63,091 bases of DNA, taken from DATCYZ01 sp036526195 (GTDB lineage Bacteria; Pseudomonadota; Gammaproteobacteria; Burkholderiales; SG8-39). A program made the position numbers and the translations under genes. The stretch is from the NCBI GenBank assembly GCA_036526195.1, contig DATCYZ010000026.1:1-63091 (forward strand). Reading direction: 5' to 3'. Shown piece after piece: positions 24,186-31,602 of this stretch. The notes beneath the pieces were generated by a model, which saw nothing but the letters and a program-made list of their open reading frames with translations, had not been told where the DNA came from and made no database searches. Each line of letters opens with the position of its first letter. The first letter of the stretch is position 1.

Positions 24186-25559
24186 ATGACCGGCCCGAGC
24201 GCGCGCCCTGTTCCGGTGCGGATCGAGCCGCCGACCCGCCCGCTCGGGCGGCTCGCGTTCATCGCGCGCTTCGTGCGCAACCCGCTTTCGGTGATTCCGC
24301 ACGCCGCCTACGAGGAGGACGCGGTCCCGGCGGCACAGGGGGCGCGCCGCTTCCTCTGGGTGACCGCGCCCGCACTCGTCAAGGCGGTGCTGCTGGAGCA
24401 GCAGGCGCAGTTCCGCAAGCAATCGCAGATCCGCCTGCTCTCGCCGCTGCTCGGGCGCGGGGTGCTCACCAGCGAGGGCGCGGACTGGAAGTGGCAACGG
24501 CAGGCGGCGGCGCCGCTCTTCCGGCAGCAGGACGTGATGGGCTTCGTGCCGGTGTTCGTGCGCGCCGCGCAGGCGGTCGTCGCCGGCTGGCGACGCTCGC
24601 CCCCGGGCACTGTGCAGCGCGTCGATGCGGACATGACGCGTGGCACCTTCGCGGTGATCTCGGCGACGTTGCTGCCCTCGGCCGATGACACCGTCGGACC
24701 CGCGGTGGAGCGCTCCACCGGGCGCTTCCAGCGGCTCGGGGCCTGGCCGCAGCTGTATGCGCTGGCGAACCTGCCGCGCTGGCTGCCGCAGCCGGGACGG
24801 CTGGCGCTGCTGGACACGGTGCGCGCGCTGCGCGGTGCGGTCGCCGGGGTGGTCCGCGAGCGACGCGAGAGCGGGGCGGCGCCGGACGACCTGCTGCAGC
24901 GGCTCATGCAGGCGCGCGATCCGGACAGCGGACGCGCCATGAACGACGAGCAACTCGTCGACAACCTGCTCACCTTCTATCTTGCGGGACACGAAACCAC
25001 CGCGAAGGCGCTGACCTGGACGCTGTACCTGCTGTCGCGCTCGCCGGAATGGACGGCTGCGCTGGCCGCGGAAATCGCCACGGTCACCGGCGGCGCGCCG
25101 GTGGCGGCCGCACATGTCGAGCGGCTGGTGCGCGTGCAGCAGGTGCTGAAGGAAAGCATGCGCCTCTACCCGCCGGTGCCGCTGATGACGCGCCAGGCCG
25201 CCGAGGACACGACGCTCGGCGGTATCCGGGTGCCGCGGGGAACGAGCGTGGTGATGCCGATCTACGCCATCCACCGGCACCGCAGGCGCTGGCCGGAGCC
25301 CGACGCATTCGACCCGAAGCGGTTCTCCCTCGCCGCCGAGTCCGCGATGCCGCGCTACCAGTACCTGCCCTTCGGCGCCGGGCCGCGCATCTGCATCGGC
25401 ATGGCCTTCGCCATGGTCGAGGCGACAGTGATGCTTGCCACGCTGCTGCAACAAGCGCGCTTCGTGCCCGCGGGGGGCGCCGAGCCGATGCCGGTGGCGC
25501 GCGTCACGCTGGTACCGCGCGGGGGCCTGCGGCTGCGCGTCGAATTCGAATCCGCATGA
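24186..25559 (+). CDS. Cytochrome P450
   Basis: A 457-residue soluble P450. The I-helix A-G-H-E-T-T is at 267-272, the K-helix E-S-M-R at 323-326 and the heme loop F-G-A-G-P-R-I-C-I-G at 396-405 with ligand Cys403. The sequence style is closer to CYP4/CYP102-like fatty-acid or terpene hydroxylases than to class I CYP101 types, but I cannot assign a family. No ferredoxin or reductase is adjacent. The ATG at 24186 follows a 94-base gap from the divergent FKBP gene. A short-chain dehydrogenase follows after 13 bases. Confidence 0.9.
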   Translation: MTGPSARPVPVRIEPPTRPLGRLAFIARFVRNPLSVIPHAAYEEDAVPAAQGARRFLWVTAPALVKAVLLEQQAQFRKQSQIRLLSPLLGRGVLTSEGADWKWQRQAAAPLFRQQDVMGFVPVFVRAAQAVVAGWRRSPPGTVQRVDADMTRGTFAVISATLLPSADDTVGPAVERSTGRFQRLGAWPQLYALANLPRWLPQPGRLALLDTVRALRGAVAGVVRERRESGAAPDDLLQRLMQARDPDSGRAMNDEQLVDNLLTFYLAGHETTAKALTWTLYLLSRSPEWTAALAAEIATVTGGAPVAAAHVERLVRVQQVLKESMRLYPPVPLMTRQAAEDTTLGGIRVPRGTSVVMPIYAIHRHRRRWPEPDAFDPKRFSLAAESAMPRYQYLPFGAGPRICIGMAFAMVEATVMLATLLQQARFVPAGGAEPMPVARVTLVPRGGLRLRVEFESA

Positions 25560-25572
25560 GCCGGGAGGAACG

Positions 25573-26301
25573 ATGATGGAAAAGCGATCGGTGCTGGTGG
25601 TCGGGGCTGGGGACGCGACAGGCGGCGCGATCGCGCGCCGCTTCGCGCGCGAGGGCTACCTGGTGTGTGCGACGCGACGCAAGGCCGAGCATGTGGCGCC
25701 GCTGGTCGAGGCGATTCGCGCGGCCGGGGGCGAGGCGCACGGCTTCGGTTCCGACGCGCGCAACGAAGCCGCGGTGGCGGAATTATTCGCGCACATCGAG
25801 CGCGACATCGCCCCGCTCGAGGTGGTGGTGTTCAACGTCGGCGGCAACGTGCGCTTCGGCATCAGCGAGACCACCGAGCGCGTCTACCGCAAGGTCTGGG
25901 AGATGGGCAGCTTTGCCGGTTTCCTCGTCGGGCGCGAGGCGGCGCGCGTCATGCTGCCGCGCAAGCGCGGCAGCATCCTCTTCACCGGCGCCACGGCGAG
26001 CCTGCGTGGCGCCGCGGGCTATGCCGCGTTCGCCGGGGCCAAGCACAGCCTGCGCGCGCTCGCGCAGAGCATGGCGCGCGAACTCGGGCCGCAGGGGATA
26101 CACGTCGCCCACGTAGTGATCGACGGCGCGATCGACACCCAGTATGTTCGAGAGCGATTCCCGGAGCGCTACGCGCTGAAGGCGGAGGACGGCATCCTCG
26201 CCCCGGGGGCGATCGCCGAGGCGTACTGGCAGTTGCACCGCCAGTCGCGCAGCGCGTGGACGCACGAACTCGACCTGCGACCCTGGATGGAACGCTGGTG
26301 A
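25573..26301 (+). CDS. Short-chain dehydrogenase/reductase with atypical active site
   Basis: A 242-residue Rossmann protein. The cofactor loop is V-V-G-A-G-D-A-T-G-G-A-I-A near residue 10, N-V-G-G-N is the inner motif, and the catalytic segment reads A-A-F-A-G-A-K-H, where the usual YxxxK has become FxxxK. Ser is present in the preceding G-A-T-A-S stretch. A branch of SDRs with F-x-G-A-K exists, and its members often lack a defined reaction. GGGAGG precedes the ATG. It is probably co-transcribed with the P450 and could process its product or be non-catalytic. Confidence 0.8.
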   Translation: MMEKRSVLVVGAGDATGGAIARRFAREGYLVCATRRKAEHVAPLVEAIRAAGGEAHGFGSDARNEAAVAELFAHIERDIAPLEVVVFNVGGNVRFGISETTERVYRKVWEMGSFAGFLVGREAARVMLPRKRGSILFTGATASLRGAAGYAAFAGAKHSLRALAQSMARELGPQGIHVAHVVIDGAIDTQYVRERFPERYALKAEDGILAPGAIAEAYWQLHRQSRSAWTHELDLRPWMERW

Positions 26302-26357
26302 GGCGAGGGTGAAACGCACGATTTTGCAGGCCGGCGCAATTGCGTTAAGTTCGGGCG

Positions 26358-26867
26358 ATGAAACCGATCCGACAACTCCCAATCGTCGTGCTTGGCCTCG
26401 CTGCCATGGCACTTGTCCTGACAAGCTTTCCCGCCGCGGCGCAAAGCGCCACCGAGCGCACCTTCCAGAACTGGGTGGTGCGCTGCGACACCCCGGCCAA
26501 GGGCGCGCAACGCTGCCGCCTGCTGCAGGTGGTGCGCCTGAAGGAAAGCGGCCAGCGCCTGATCCAGGTCGGCGTGGCGCGCGTCGAAGGCGCCGAGGCG
26601 CCGGTGGCCTCGGTGGTGCTGCCGCTCGGCATCTACCTGCCGGCCGGGCTGACCATCCAGGTCGACGAGGGCGAGGCGCTGCGCGCGCCGATCGAGCAGT
26701 GCGCGCGCGCCGGCTGCGAAGCGCGCCTGCAACTGACCGAGGGCCTGCTCGCGCAGATGAAGGCCGGCAAGCAGGCGAAGTACACCTTCCAGAACATGCT
26801 GCGCAAGGATGTGACGATTCCCGCGCCGCTGGACGGTTTCACGAAGGCGATCGCCGAACTGAAGTGA
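26358..26867 (+). CDS. IalB-like (invasion-associated locus B) periplasmic protein
   Basis: A 169-residue secreted protein: a signal peptide to about residue 29 (S-F-P-A-A-A-Q-S), then F-Q-N-W-V-V-R-C-D-T-P, with four cysteines (C43, C53, C115, C120) that can form two disulfides. The I-Y-L-P-A-G-L-T-I-Q-V-D stretch is a family hallmark. In Bartonella the family is linked to erythrocyte invasion, but free-living Proteobacteria carry it with unknown function. It is followed by an AT-rich palindrome and is convergent with an SDR gene. Confidence 0.85.
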   Translation: MKPIRQLPIVVLGLAAMALVLTSFPAAAQSATERTFQNWVVRCDTPAKGAQRCRLLQVVRLKESGQRLIQVGVARVEGAEAPVASVVLPLGIYLPAGLTIQVDEGEALRAPIEQCARAGCEARLQLTEGLLAQMKAGKQAKYTFQNMLRKDVTIPAPLDGFTKAIAELK

Positions 26868-26895
26868 GCGCCGGGGCGCCGCCGCATCCCAATTG

Positions 26896-26911
26896 GTAAC
26901 ATATATGTTAC
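26896..26911. repeat. AT-rich palindrome, copy 2 of 3
   Basis: A perfect 16-base palindrome, GTAACATATATGTTAC, in the 68-base gap between two convergent genes, so it is not in an obvious promoter position. It shares the GTAAC-N6-GTTAC core with copies at 62-77 and 43159-43174. Confidence 0.6.
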
Positions 26912-26935
26912 TTTTACGACGGGATCGGCGCGCCG

Positions 26936-27709
26936 CTAGCGAAACCCGCCGTTCACCACGACCACCGTTCCGGTCATGAACGAGGCGCCACGCCCCGCGA
27001 CGAAAGCCACCACCGAGGCGATCTCCGCCGGCCGGGCAAAGCGCCCCAGCCAGATTCGACTGTAGACGTCCGCGCGTTCGTCTGCGGGCAGGGAGTCATT
27101 CATCGAAGTCTCCACCCAGCCCGGGGCAACGCCGTTCACGCGGATGCCGTCGCGCGCGAAGTGGAACGCAAGATGGCGCACATTCAACTCGACCGCGGCC
27201 TTGCTTGCGTCATAGTGCGCAGAGATCGGTGACCAGGACACCGTCGCATTGTCCGAGGAGAGCAGTACCAGCGCACCCTTGACCCCCTGGGCGCGCATGC
27301 GCAATGCCAGCGTGCGCGCGGCGAAGAAATTCCCGGTTACGTTGATGTCCTGCACCCGGCGCCATTCATCGGGTGTTTGTGCCTCGAGTTCGGTGTTCGG
27401 CGAGATCCCTACCGTGTTGACGCCCGTGGTGATCTCCTCGCCGGCCCAGGCGACGGCCTGCGCGAGGACGGCGTCGACCGCCGCGGCGTCGTGCAGGTCG
27501 CGCAATGCGAACGCTGCGGCGCGATGCCCGTCGGCCGACAGTTCCGCCGCCAACGCCTCGCCAACGGCCTTGCGGCTGCTGTAGGTGAACGACACCGCGG
27601 ACGCGCCATTGGCGAGCAGGGCGCGCACGATTTCCGAGCCGATGCCGCCTGAACCGCCGAGCACCATGGCGTGACCCTCGACGCGCGGGACGTACTGTTC
27701 CATGCTCAT
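26936..27709 (-). CDS. Short-chain dehydrogenase (FabG-like)
   Basis: A 257-residue classical SDR: cofactor loop L-G-G-S-G-G-I-G near residue 18, catalytic Ser in L-L-S-S-D-N, the Y-D-A-S-K motif, and R-V-N-G-V-A-P-G-W-V after it. The C-terminal M-T-G-T-V-V-V-V-N-G-G-F is typical of the 3-oxoacyl-ACP reductase group. Its substrate is unknown; no fatty-acid genes are adjacent. It stands alone on the minus strand. Confidence 0.88.
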   Translation of the reverse strand: MSMEQYVPRVEGHAMVLGGSGGIGSEIVRALLANGASAVSFTYSSRKAVGEALAAELSADGHRAAAFALRDLHDAAAVDAVLAQAVAWAGEEITTGVNTVGISPNTELEAQTPDEWRRVQDINVTGNFFAARTLALRMRAQGVKGALVLLSSDNATVSWSPISAHYDASKAAVELNVRHLAFHFARDGIRVNGVAPGWVETSMNDSLPADERADVYSRIWLGRFARPAEIASVVAFVAGRGASFMTGTVVVVNGGFR

Positions 27710-27765
27710 GACCGAGTCCTCCGAGCAGCCTGCCGCCGCACTTTAGCCCTCGTCGAGGCGTCCGC

Positions 27766-28470
27766 CTAGTCCCCCGGGCCATGCCCTCGGCGCGCGTCCG
27801 CGAGGGCCTCGACGAGGCCGGCCCGAAAGCGCGTCGCGCCGCCCATTGAAGGATGGCGCACCGCGCGGTTCGGTACGCCCAGGCGATCGAGCGAGGCAGC
27901 CGCCTGCCGCCCGACGGCGATCACCGCGGCGCCGGGGTAAAGCCGGAGAAAGGCCGCCAGGAACGGGCGGCCCGCCTGCCGCTCGACCGGTGTCGGCGTG
28001 CGGTTCGAGAGTGGCTCGCCGGGGCGGTGCGGATGGAAGGCGAAGGCGTTCCAGTTCACCCAGCCGCGCGCGTCGCCGGTGGCGGCGAGCAAGGTGCTCC
28101 AGACCACCGTTGCGGTGGGTTCGTTGAAGCCAAGCGGACGAAGCGCTGCCGCGCTGGTGCGTTCAACGCGACCGGCGATGACATCGCCGGGCCGCACGCC
28201 GCGATGCGCGAGGTGTCCGAGCAGGATGCGTTCCGAGGTCATTGCGCAACCCGTGAACTTCGCGCCCTGGTAGCCGGCCGCCTCGGCCACGAGCAGGAGG
28301 CGCGCCCGGCCGATGCGCTCCGAAAGATAGGCCTCGAGCTGGCGCGCACGAATGCCCGGCGCGTGCGCCCCGGCATCGTGCACGGTGTCGTGTTCCGACC
28401 AGGGATTGAACACGCCAGGCGCATGAAATCCGCCCAGTTGCTCGACGAAGCGGCGCGCGGCGCCGCTCAC
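27766..28470 (-). CDS. Uracil-DNA glycosylase superfamily protein
   Basis: A 234-residue protein. L-L-L-V-A-E-A-A-G-Y-Q-G-A-K-F-T-G corresponds to the water-activating motif region, W-N-A-F-A-F-H-P-H to the inner loop, and R-H-P-S-M-G-G to the minor-groove loop of the UDG fold. The catalytic Asp or Asn cannot be named with confidence (first motif E-A-A-G-Y), so activity on uracil is uncertain. It starts with GTG; no ATG is available in frame. It is divergent from the HU gene. Confidence 0.75.
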   Translation of the reverse strand: MSGAARRFVEQLGGFHAPGVFNPWSEHDTVHDAGAHAPGIRARQLEAYLSERIGRARLLLVAEAAGYQGAKFTGCAMTSERILLGHLAHRGVRPGDVIAGRVERTSAAALRPLGFNEPTATVVWSTLLAATGDARGWVNWNAFAFHPHRPGEPLSNRTPTPVERQAGRPFLAAFLRLYPGAAVIAVGRQAAASLDRLGVPNRAVRHPSMGGATRFRAGLVEALADARRGHGPGD

Positions 28471-28606
28471 GGCGCGTCGCCATGCGAAACGGCGCGTTCC
28501 GGTGCGCGCGCGGGGACCGTCAACATGATGCAGTGCACGAGTATTTCAAACATGTCGCGAATCATAGACAGTTGATCGAACATGTGCGCGAAGTCACGTT
28601 CGCGCG

Positions 28607-28635
28607 TTGTCATCCGCTTTCGAATTCGATACGAT
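28607..28635 (+). promoter_or_regulatory. Sigma-70 promoter for the HU gene
   Basis: TTGTCA (28607-28612), a 17-base spacer and TACGAT (28630-28635). It predicts a leader of about 130 bases before the HU start. AACATGT occurs twice upstream, at 28549 and 28579, 30 bases apart. The 299-base gap between the UDG and HU genes holds nothing else I can identify. Confidence 0.6.
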
Positions 28636-28769
28636 GCATGTGCGGTCCTGCAGTGCGTTTGAGTTGCGTCGCGTTTCATCGGCGCAAGGGGAGGCGCGGG
28701 GCGTGGCCGGCACATCGCAAGAGACAGACGTCCGGCGCCGCTGGCAGGACGGACAGACAGGGAGAGTCC

Positions 28770-29060
28770 ATGCCATCCGTTGTCACGAAATCGGACCTGG
28801 TGCAGGCTGCCGCGAAGGCGGGCAAGCTGAGCCGGTCCGCGGCGGGCGAGGCGGTGAACGCGATCTTCGAAGCAATCGTCGTCAACGTGGCGAAGGGCAA
28901 TCGCGTCACGGTCGTCGGGTTCGGCACGTTCCGTTCGCGCAGCCGCAAGGCGCGTGCCGGGCGCAGTCCGGCCAACGGCAAGGAGATCAAGATCGCCGCA
29001 AAAACAATTCCGGCCTTTTCCGCGGGCCAGGTGTTCAAGGACGCAGTCGGTCGGCGCTAG
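28770..29060 (+). CDS. HU/IHF family DNA-binding protein
   Basis: A 96-residue nucleoid protein. The family fold is complete: an N-terminal helical dimer region (T-K-S-D-L-V-Q-A-A-A), G-F-G-T-F-R-S-R-S-R-K at the base of the beta arm, R-S-P-A-N-G-K-E-I-K-I at its tip, and F-S-A-G-Q-V-F-K-D-A-V at the end. The A-R-A-G-R-S-P segment is close to HU. GGAGAG precedes the ATG. It has its own promoter and a strong terminator, so it is transcribed alone. Confidence 0.93.
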   Translation: MPSVVTKSDLVQAAAKAGKLSRSAAGEAVNAIFEAIVVNVAKGNRVTVVGFGTFRSRSRKARAGRSPANGKEIKIAAKTIPAFSAGQVFKDAVGRR

Positions 29061-29103
29061 CGCGACACCCGGCGGCCATCGGCCGGACCGGGTCCACTGC
29101 TTC

Positions 29104-29138
29104 AAGGGCCGCGGGCCAACCCGCGGCCCTTTGTTTTT
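29104..29138 (+). terminator. Rho-independent terminator after the HU gene
   Basis: AAGGGCCGCGGG pairs with CCCGCGGCCCTT around CCAA, followed by TGTTTTT. It is a strong, classical terminator and isolates the HU gene from the HNH operon. Confidence 0.92.
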
Positions 29139-29262
29139 GCGCGGCCGCCGGACGGCGGTCGGCGGCGTCTTCGAGCCGCGCCGGGTTGCTTTGCTGCGCC
29201 GCCGGGTGCATCCTTCCGCGCAGTACTGCAACCGCGTGTAAGCAGACGGCTTTTCCCGGCCG

Positions 29263-29291
29263 TTGCAAAGCACCATGGGGGCAGGCAGAAT
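29263..29291 (+). promoter_or_regulatory. Promoter for the HNH-DUF6352-glycosylase operon
   Basis: TTGCAA (29263-29268), a 17-base spacer and CAGAAT (29286-29291). The start site would be near 29298, giving a short leader. An inverted repeat TGTAAGCA (29237-29244) / TGCTTACA (29297-29304) flanks the promoter, its right arm at the start site, as expected of paired half-sites. That regulatory reading is inference. Confidence 0.45.
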
Positions 29292-29315
29292 CTGCGTGCT
29301 TACAAGGATCGTGCC

Positions 29316-29894
29316 ATGGATGGTCCACTCATCCTTTCGCTGGACAGTCACGGCGTGCCGCATCGCTGGATCAGCTGGCAGCAGGCCTGCTTCTATTACG
29401 CCAAGGGCCTGGTGGCCTGGACGCTGGGCGATCGGACCTTCACCTATTACGGCGGCGTTTCGCGCGCCACCGGACAGCGCTCGAGCATCACCGCGCACTC
29501 GATCATCGCGGTGAAGGGGCGCGCGATGGCGGGCCGCATGTTCGACCAGGTGCCGCCGCTGAACAACCGCGAGCTCTTTCGCCGCGACCGCCAGACCTGC
29601 GCCTATTGCGGCGGCGAGTTCAATTACTTCCGGCTGACCCGCGACCATGTCACGCCGCTCTCGCGCGGCGGGCGCGACCTGTGGATGAACGTGGTCACCG
29701 CCTGCCGGCACTGCAACGGCCACAAGCGCAACCGCCTTCCCGAGGAGGCGGGCATGGAACTGCTCTATGCGCCGTACATCCCGAACAAGGCGGAGTACCT
29801 GATCCTGACGAACCGGCGCATCCTGGCCGACCAGATGGAGTTCCTGCGCCCGCACGTTGCCGCGCACAGCCGGCTCGTGTTCGGCATCGCTTGA
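29316..29894 (+). CDS. HNH endonuclease
   Basis: A 192-residue HNH nuclease. A zinc-binding CxxC (95-98) and a second CxxC (130-133) bracket the ββα-metal core, with D110-H111 as the catalytic His region, N125 and H136. The N-terminal 80 residues (W-I-S-W-Q-Q-A-C-F-Y-Y-A-K-G) are family-specific. This type is widespread in Proteobacteria and has no proven biological role. The stop overlaps the next start (TGATG), so it is first in a coupled three-gene operon. Confidence 0.88.
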   Translation: MDGPLILSLDSHGVPHRWISWQQACFYYAKGLVAWTLGDRTFTYYGGVSRATGQRSSITAHSIIAVKGRAMAGRMFDQVPPLNNRELFRRDRQTCAYCGGEFNYFRLTRDHVTPLSRGGRDLWMNVVTACRHCNGHKRNRLPEEAGMELLYAPYIPNKAEYLILTNRRILADQMEFLRPHVAAHSRLVFGIA

Positions 29895-30910
29895 TGGCGC
29901 GGGATTTCTGGCGCAACAGCGGTTTCCACCTTCTCACCCGCAACGCGGCGGGCCACCTCGAGGTGAGCGACGATTTCCTGCGCGCCTACTACCTGCGCCC
30001 GGAAGTCCATCCCGTCGACGAATCCTGCGAGGCCGAACGCGCGCTGCACGCGGCGCTGATGGACGCGCCGCGCCAGGCGGTCGAGCCTGCGGCCCTCGAT
30101 GCCATCGCCGACGCCGATGCGCGCGACAACTACCGCATCGTGCTGCGCTTTCGCGACCGCCTGCTCGATGCGGGCACGCTGGAGGGCTGCTACCTGAAGC
30201 TCTTCCAGGGCAGCGGGGTGGATGTGCCGCCGATGTTCGTCGACCAGCTGGCGCACGCGATCCTGCGGAACATCCTCGCGGATTGCGAGGATCCCCTGCA
30301 GTTGCGCGCTGCGGAGCTGTTCTATCGCGAACAGCGCGTGACATTGCAGGACGGGCAGGTGCTGCTGGCCGATCGGGAGATGGTGGAGCTTCACGCCAGC
30401 GGCAACCAGTATGGCTCGATCGGGCGCTTGATTGTGGAAGCGCGCGGCACGCTCGGGCGGGTCGAGCTCGACGTGCTCGAGCGCGGGAACGCAGCGCTCT
30501 ACTGGTCGCGCGAGTCGCGCCACGACACCGTGCTGCGGGTGAACCACGGCAGTCCGGGCGCCGAGGCGCTCGCGCGCGTGATCGAGGCCTGGGTGGAACA
30601 TTTTCTCGGCGCCGGCGTGGCGGTGCACCCGCTCGAGCGCATCGACGAGCCGCGCTGGGTCTGGCACGTGGGACTGGACGCCGAGGCGAGCGGCATCCTG
30701 AACGACCTGTGGAACGGCGTCGAGGTGGAAAGCGGACGCATGCGCCGCATCCTCGCCCTGTTTCGCCTGCAGTTCGACGATCCGGCCACCATGCGCGCCG
30801 ACGTCGCCGGCCGCCCGGTGTACCTTGGGCTGGCTGCCAGCGAAGAGGACATCCTGCACATGAAGCCGCAGAACCTGCTACTCAACCTGCCGCGCGCGGC
30901 GGCGGCATGA
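29894..30910 (+). CDS. DUF6352-like conserved protein
   Basis: A 338-residue protein without membrane segments. The N-terminus D-F-W-R-N-S-G-F-H-L-L and the segment D-A-D-A-R-D-N-Y-R-I-V-L-R-F-R-D-R-L-L recall the proteins labelled DUF6352 (name from memory); no function is known. The C-terminal part contains a long acidic-basic helix region and ends M-K-P-Q-N-L-L-L-N-L-P-R. It overlaps the HNH gene by one base and the glycosylase gene by four, so a shared function in DNA metabolism is a reasonable guess, nothing more. Confidence 0.7.
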   Translation: MARDFWRNSGFHLLTRNAAGHLEVSDDFLRAYYLRPEVHPVDESCEAERALHAALMDAPRQAVEPAALDAIADADARDNYRIVLRFRDRLLDAGTLEGCYLKLFQGSGVDVPPMFVDQLAHAILRNILADCEDPLQLRAAELFYREQRVTLQDGQVLLADREMVELHASGNQYGSIGRLIVEARGTLGRVELDVLERGNAALYWSRESRHDTVLRVNHGSPGAEALARVIEAWVEHFLGAGVAVHPLERIDEPRWVWHVGLDAEASGILNDLWNGVEVESGRMRRILALFRLQFDDPATMRADVAGRPVYLGLAASEEDILHMKPQNLLLNLPRAAAA

Positions 30911-31539
30911 GCGCGCCCGGCGAGGCGCCCGAGTACTGGCAGCGCGCGCGTCGCGCGCTGATGCGCCGCGATCCGGTGTTGGCGGGCATCATGCGCGCGC
31001 ATCCGCGCGTCGCGATGGTGCGTCGCGGAGAACCCTTCATGACGCTGGCCCGCGCCATCGTCGGTCAGCAGATCTCGGTCAAGGCCGCGCAATCGGTCTG
31101 GGACCGCTTTGCGGCGGCGGTGGGGGAGATGACGCCGCCGGCGGTGCGCGCGCTCGACACCGCGCAGATGCGCGCCTGCGGGCTTTCAGGACGCAAGTGC
31201 GAATACATCGCCGACCTGGCGCTGCGCTTCGACACCGGCCTGCTGCACGCGGCGCGCTGGCCGGAGATGCCCGATGAGGCGGTGATCGACGAACTGGTCC
31301 AGGTGCGCGGCATCGGCCGCTGGACCGCGGAAATGTTCCTGATGTTCAACCTGCTGCGCCCCGACGTCTTTCCGCTCGCGGATCTCGGCCTGCAGAGCGC
31401 GCTGCGCCGCGCGTACTTCGGCGGTCGCAAGGGGACGCTTGCGCGCATGCGGCGCCTGGGCGAGGGCTGGGCGCCGTGGCGCTCGGTTGCCACCTGGTAC
31501 CTGTGGCGCTCGCTCGATCCGGTGCCGGTAGAATACTGA
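30907..31539 (+). CDS. DNA-3-methyladenine glycosylase family (HhH-GPD)
   Basis: A 210-residue base-excision glycosylase. I-V-G-Q-Q-I-S at 51-57, the helix-hairpin-helix V-R-G-I-G-R-W-T-A-E at 133-142 and the catalytic Asp159 in L-A-D-L-G-L are all present. It corresponds to the catalytic part of AlkA without the extra N-terminal domain. It removes alkylated purines. It is the last gene of the HNH-DUF6352 operon (ATGA overlap). A TAGAAT inside its last codons (31529-31534) may be the -10 for accA. Confidence 0.9.
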   Translation: MSAPGEAPEYWQRARRALMRRDPVLAGIMRAHPRVAMVRRGEPFMTLARAIVGQQISVKAAQSVWDRFAAAVGEMTPPAVRALDTAQMRACGLSGRKCEYIADLALRFDTGLLHAARWPEMPDEAVIDELVQVRGIGRWTAEMFLMFNLLRPDVFPLADLGLQSALRRAYFGGRKGTLARMRRLGEGWAPWRSVATWYLWRSLDPVPVEY

Positions 31540-31602
31540 GAGACCATCACGCGCCCCTCCAGAGCCTCGTAGCCGTCGAGGGGCCCGGGCCACAGGCGGA
31601 CC

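Noticed and set aside
23328..25454. Upstream extension of the flavin monooxygenase frame through FKBP and antisense to P450
   Set aside because: FKBP and P450 are convincing genes, and the monooxygenase has a GTG start overlapping the FKBP stop.
28467..28600. Short minus-strand frame ending in a GTGA overlap with the UDG-like gene, a possible leader peptide
   Set aside because: It has no ribosome site, no conserved pattern and reads across the HU promoter; the overlap can arise by chance.
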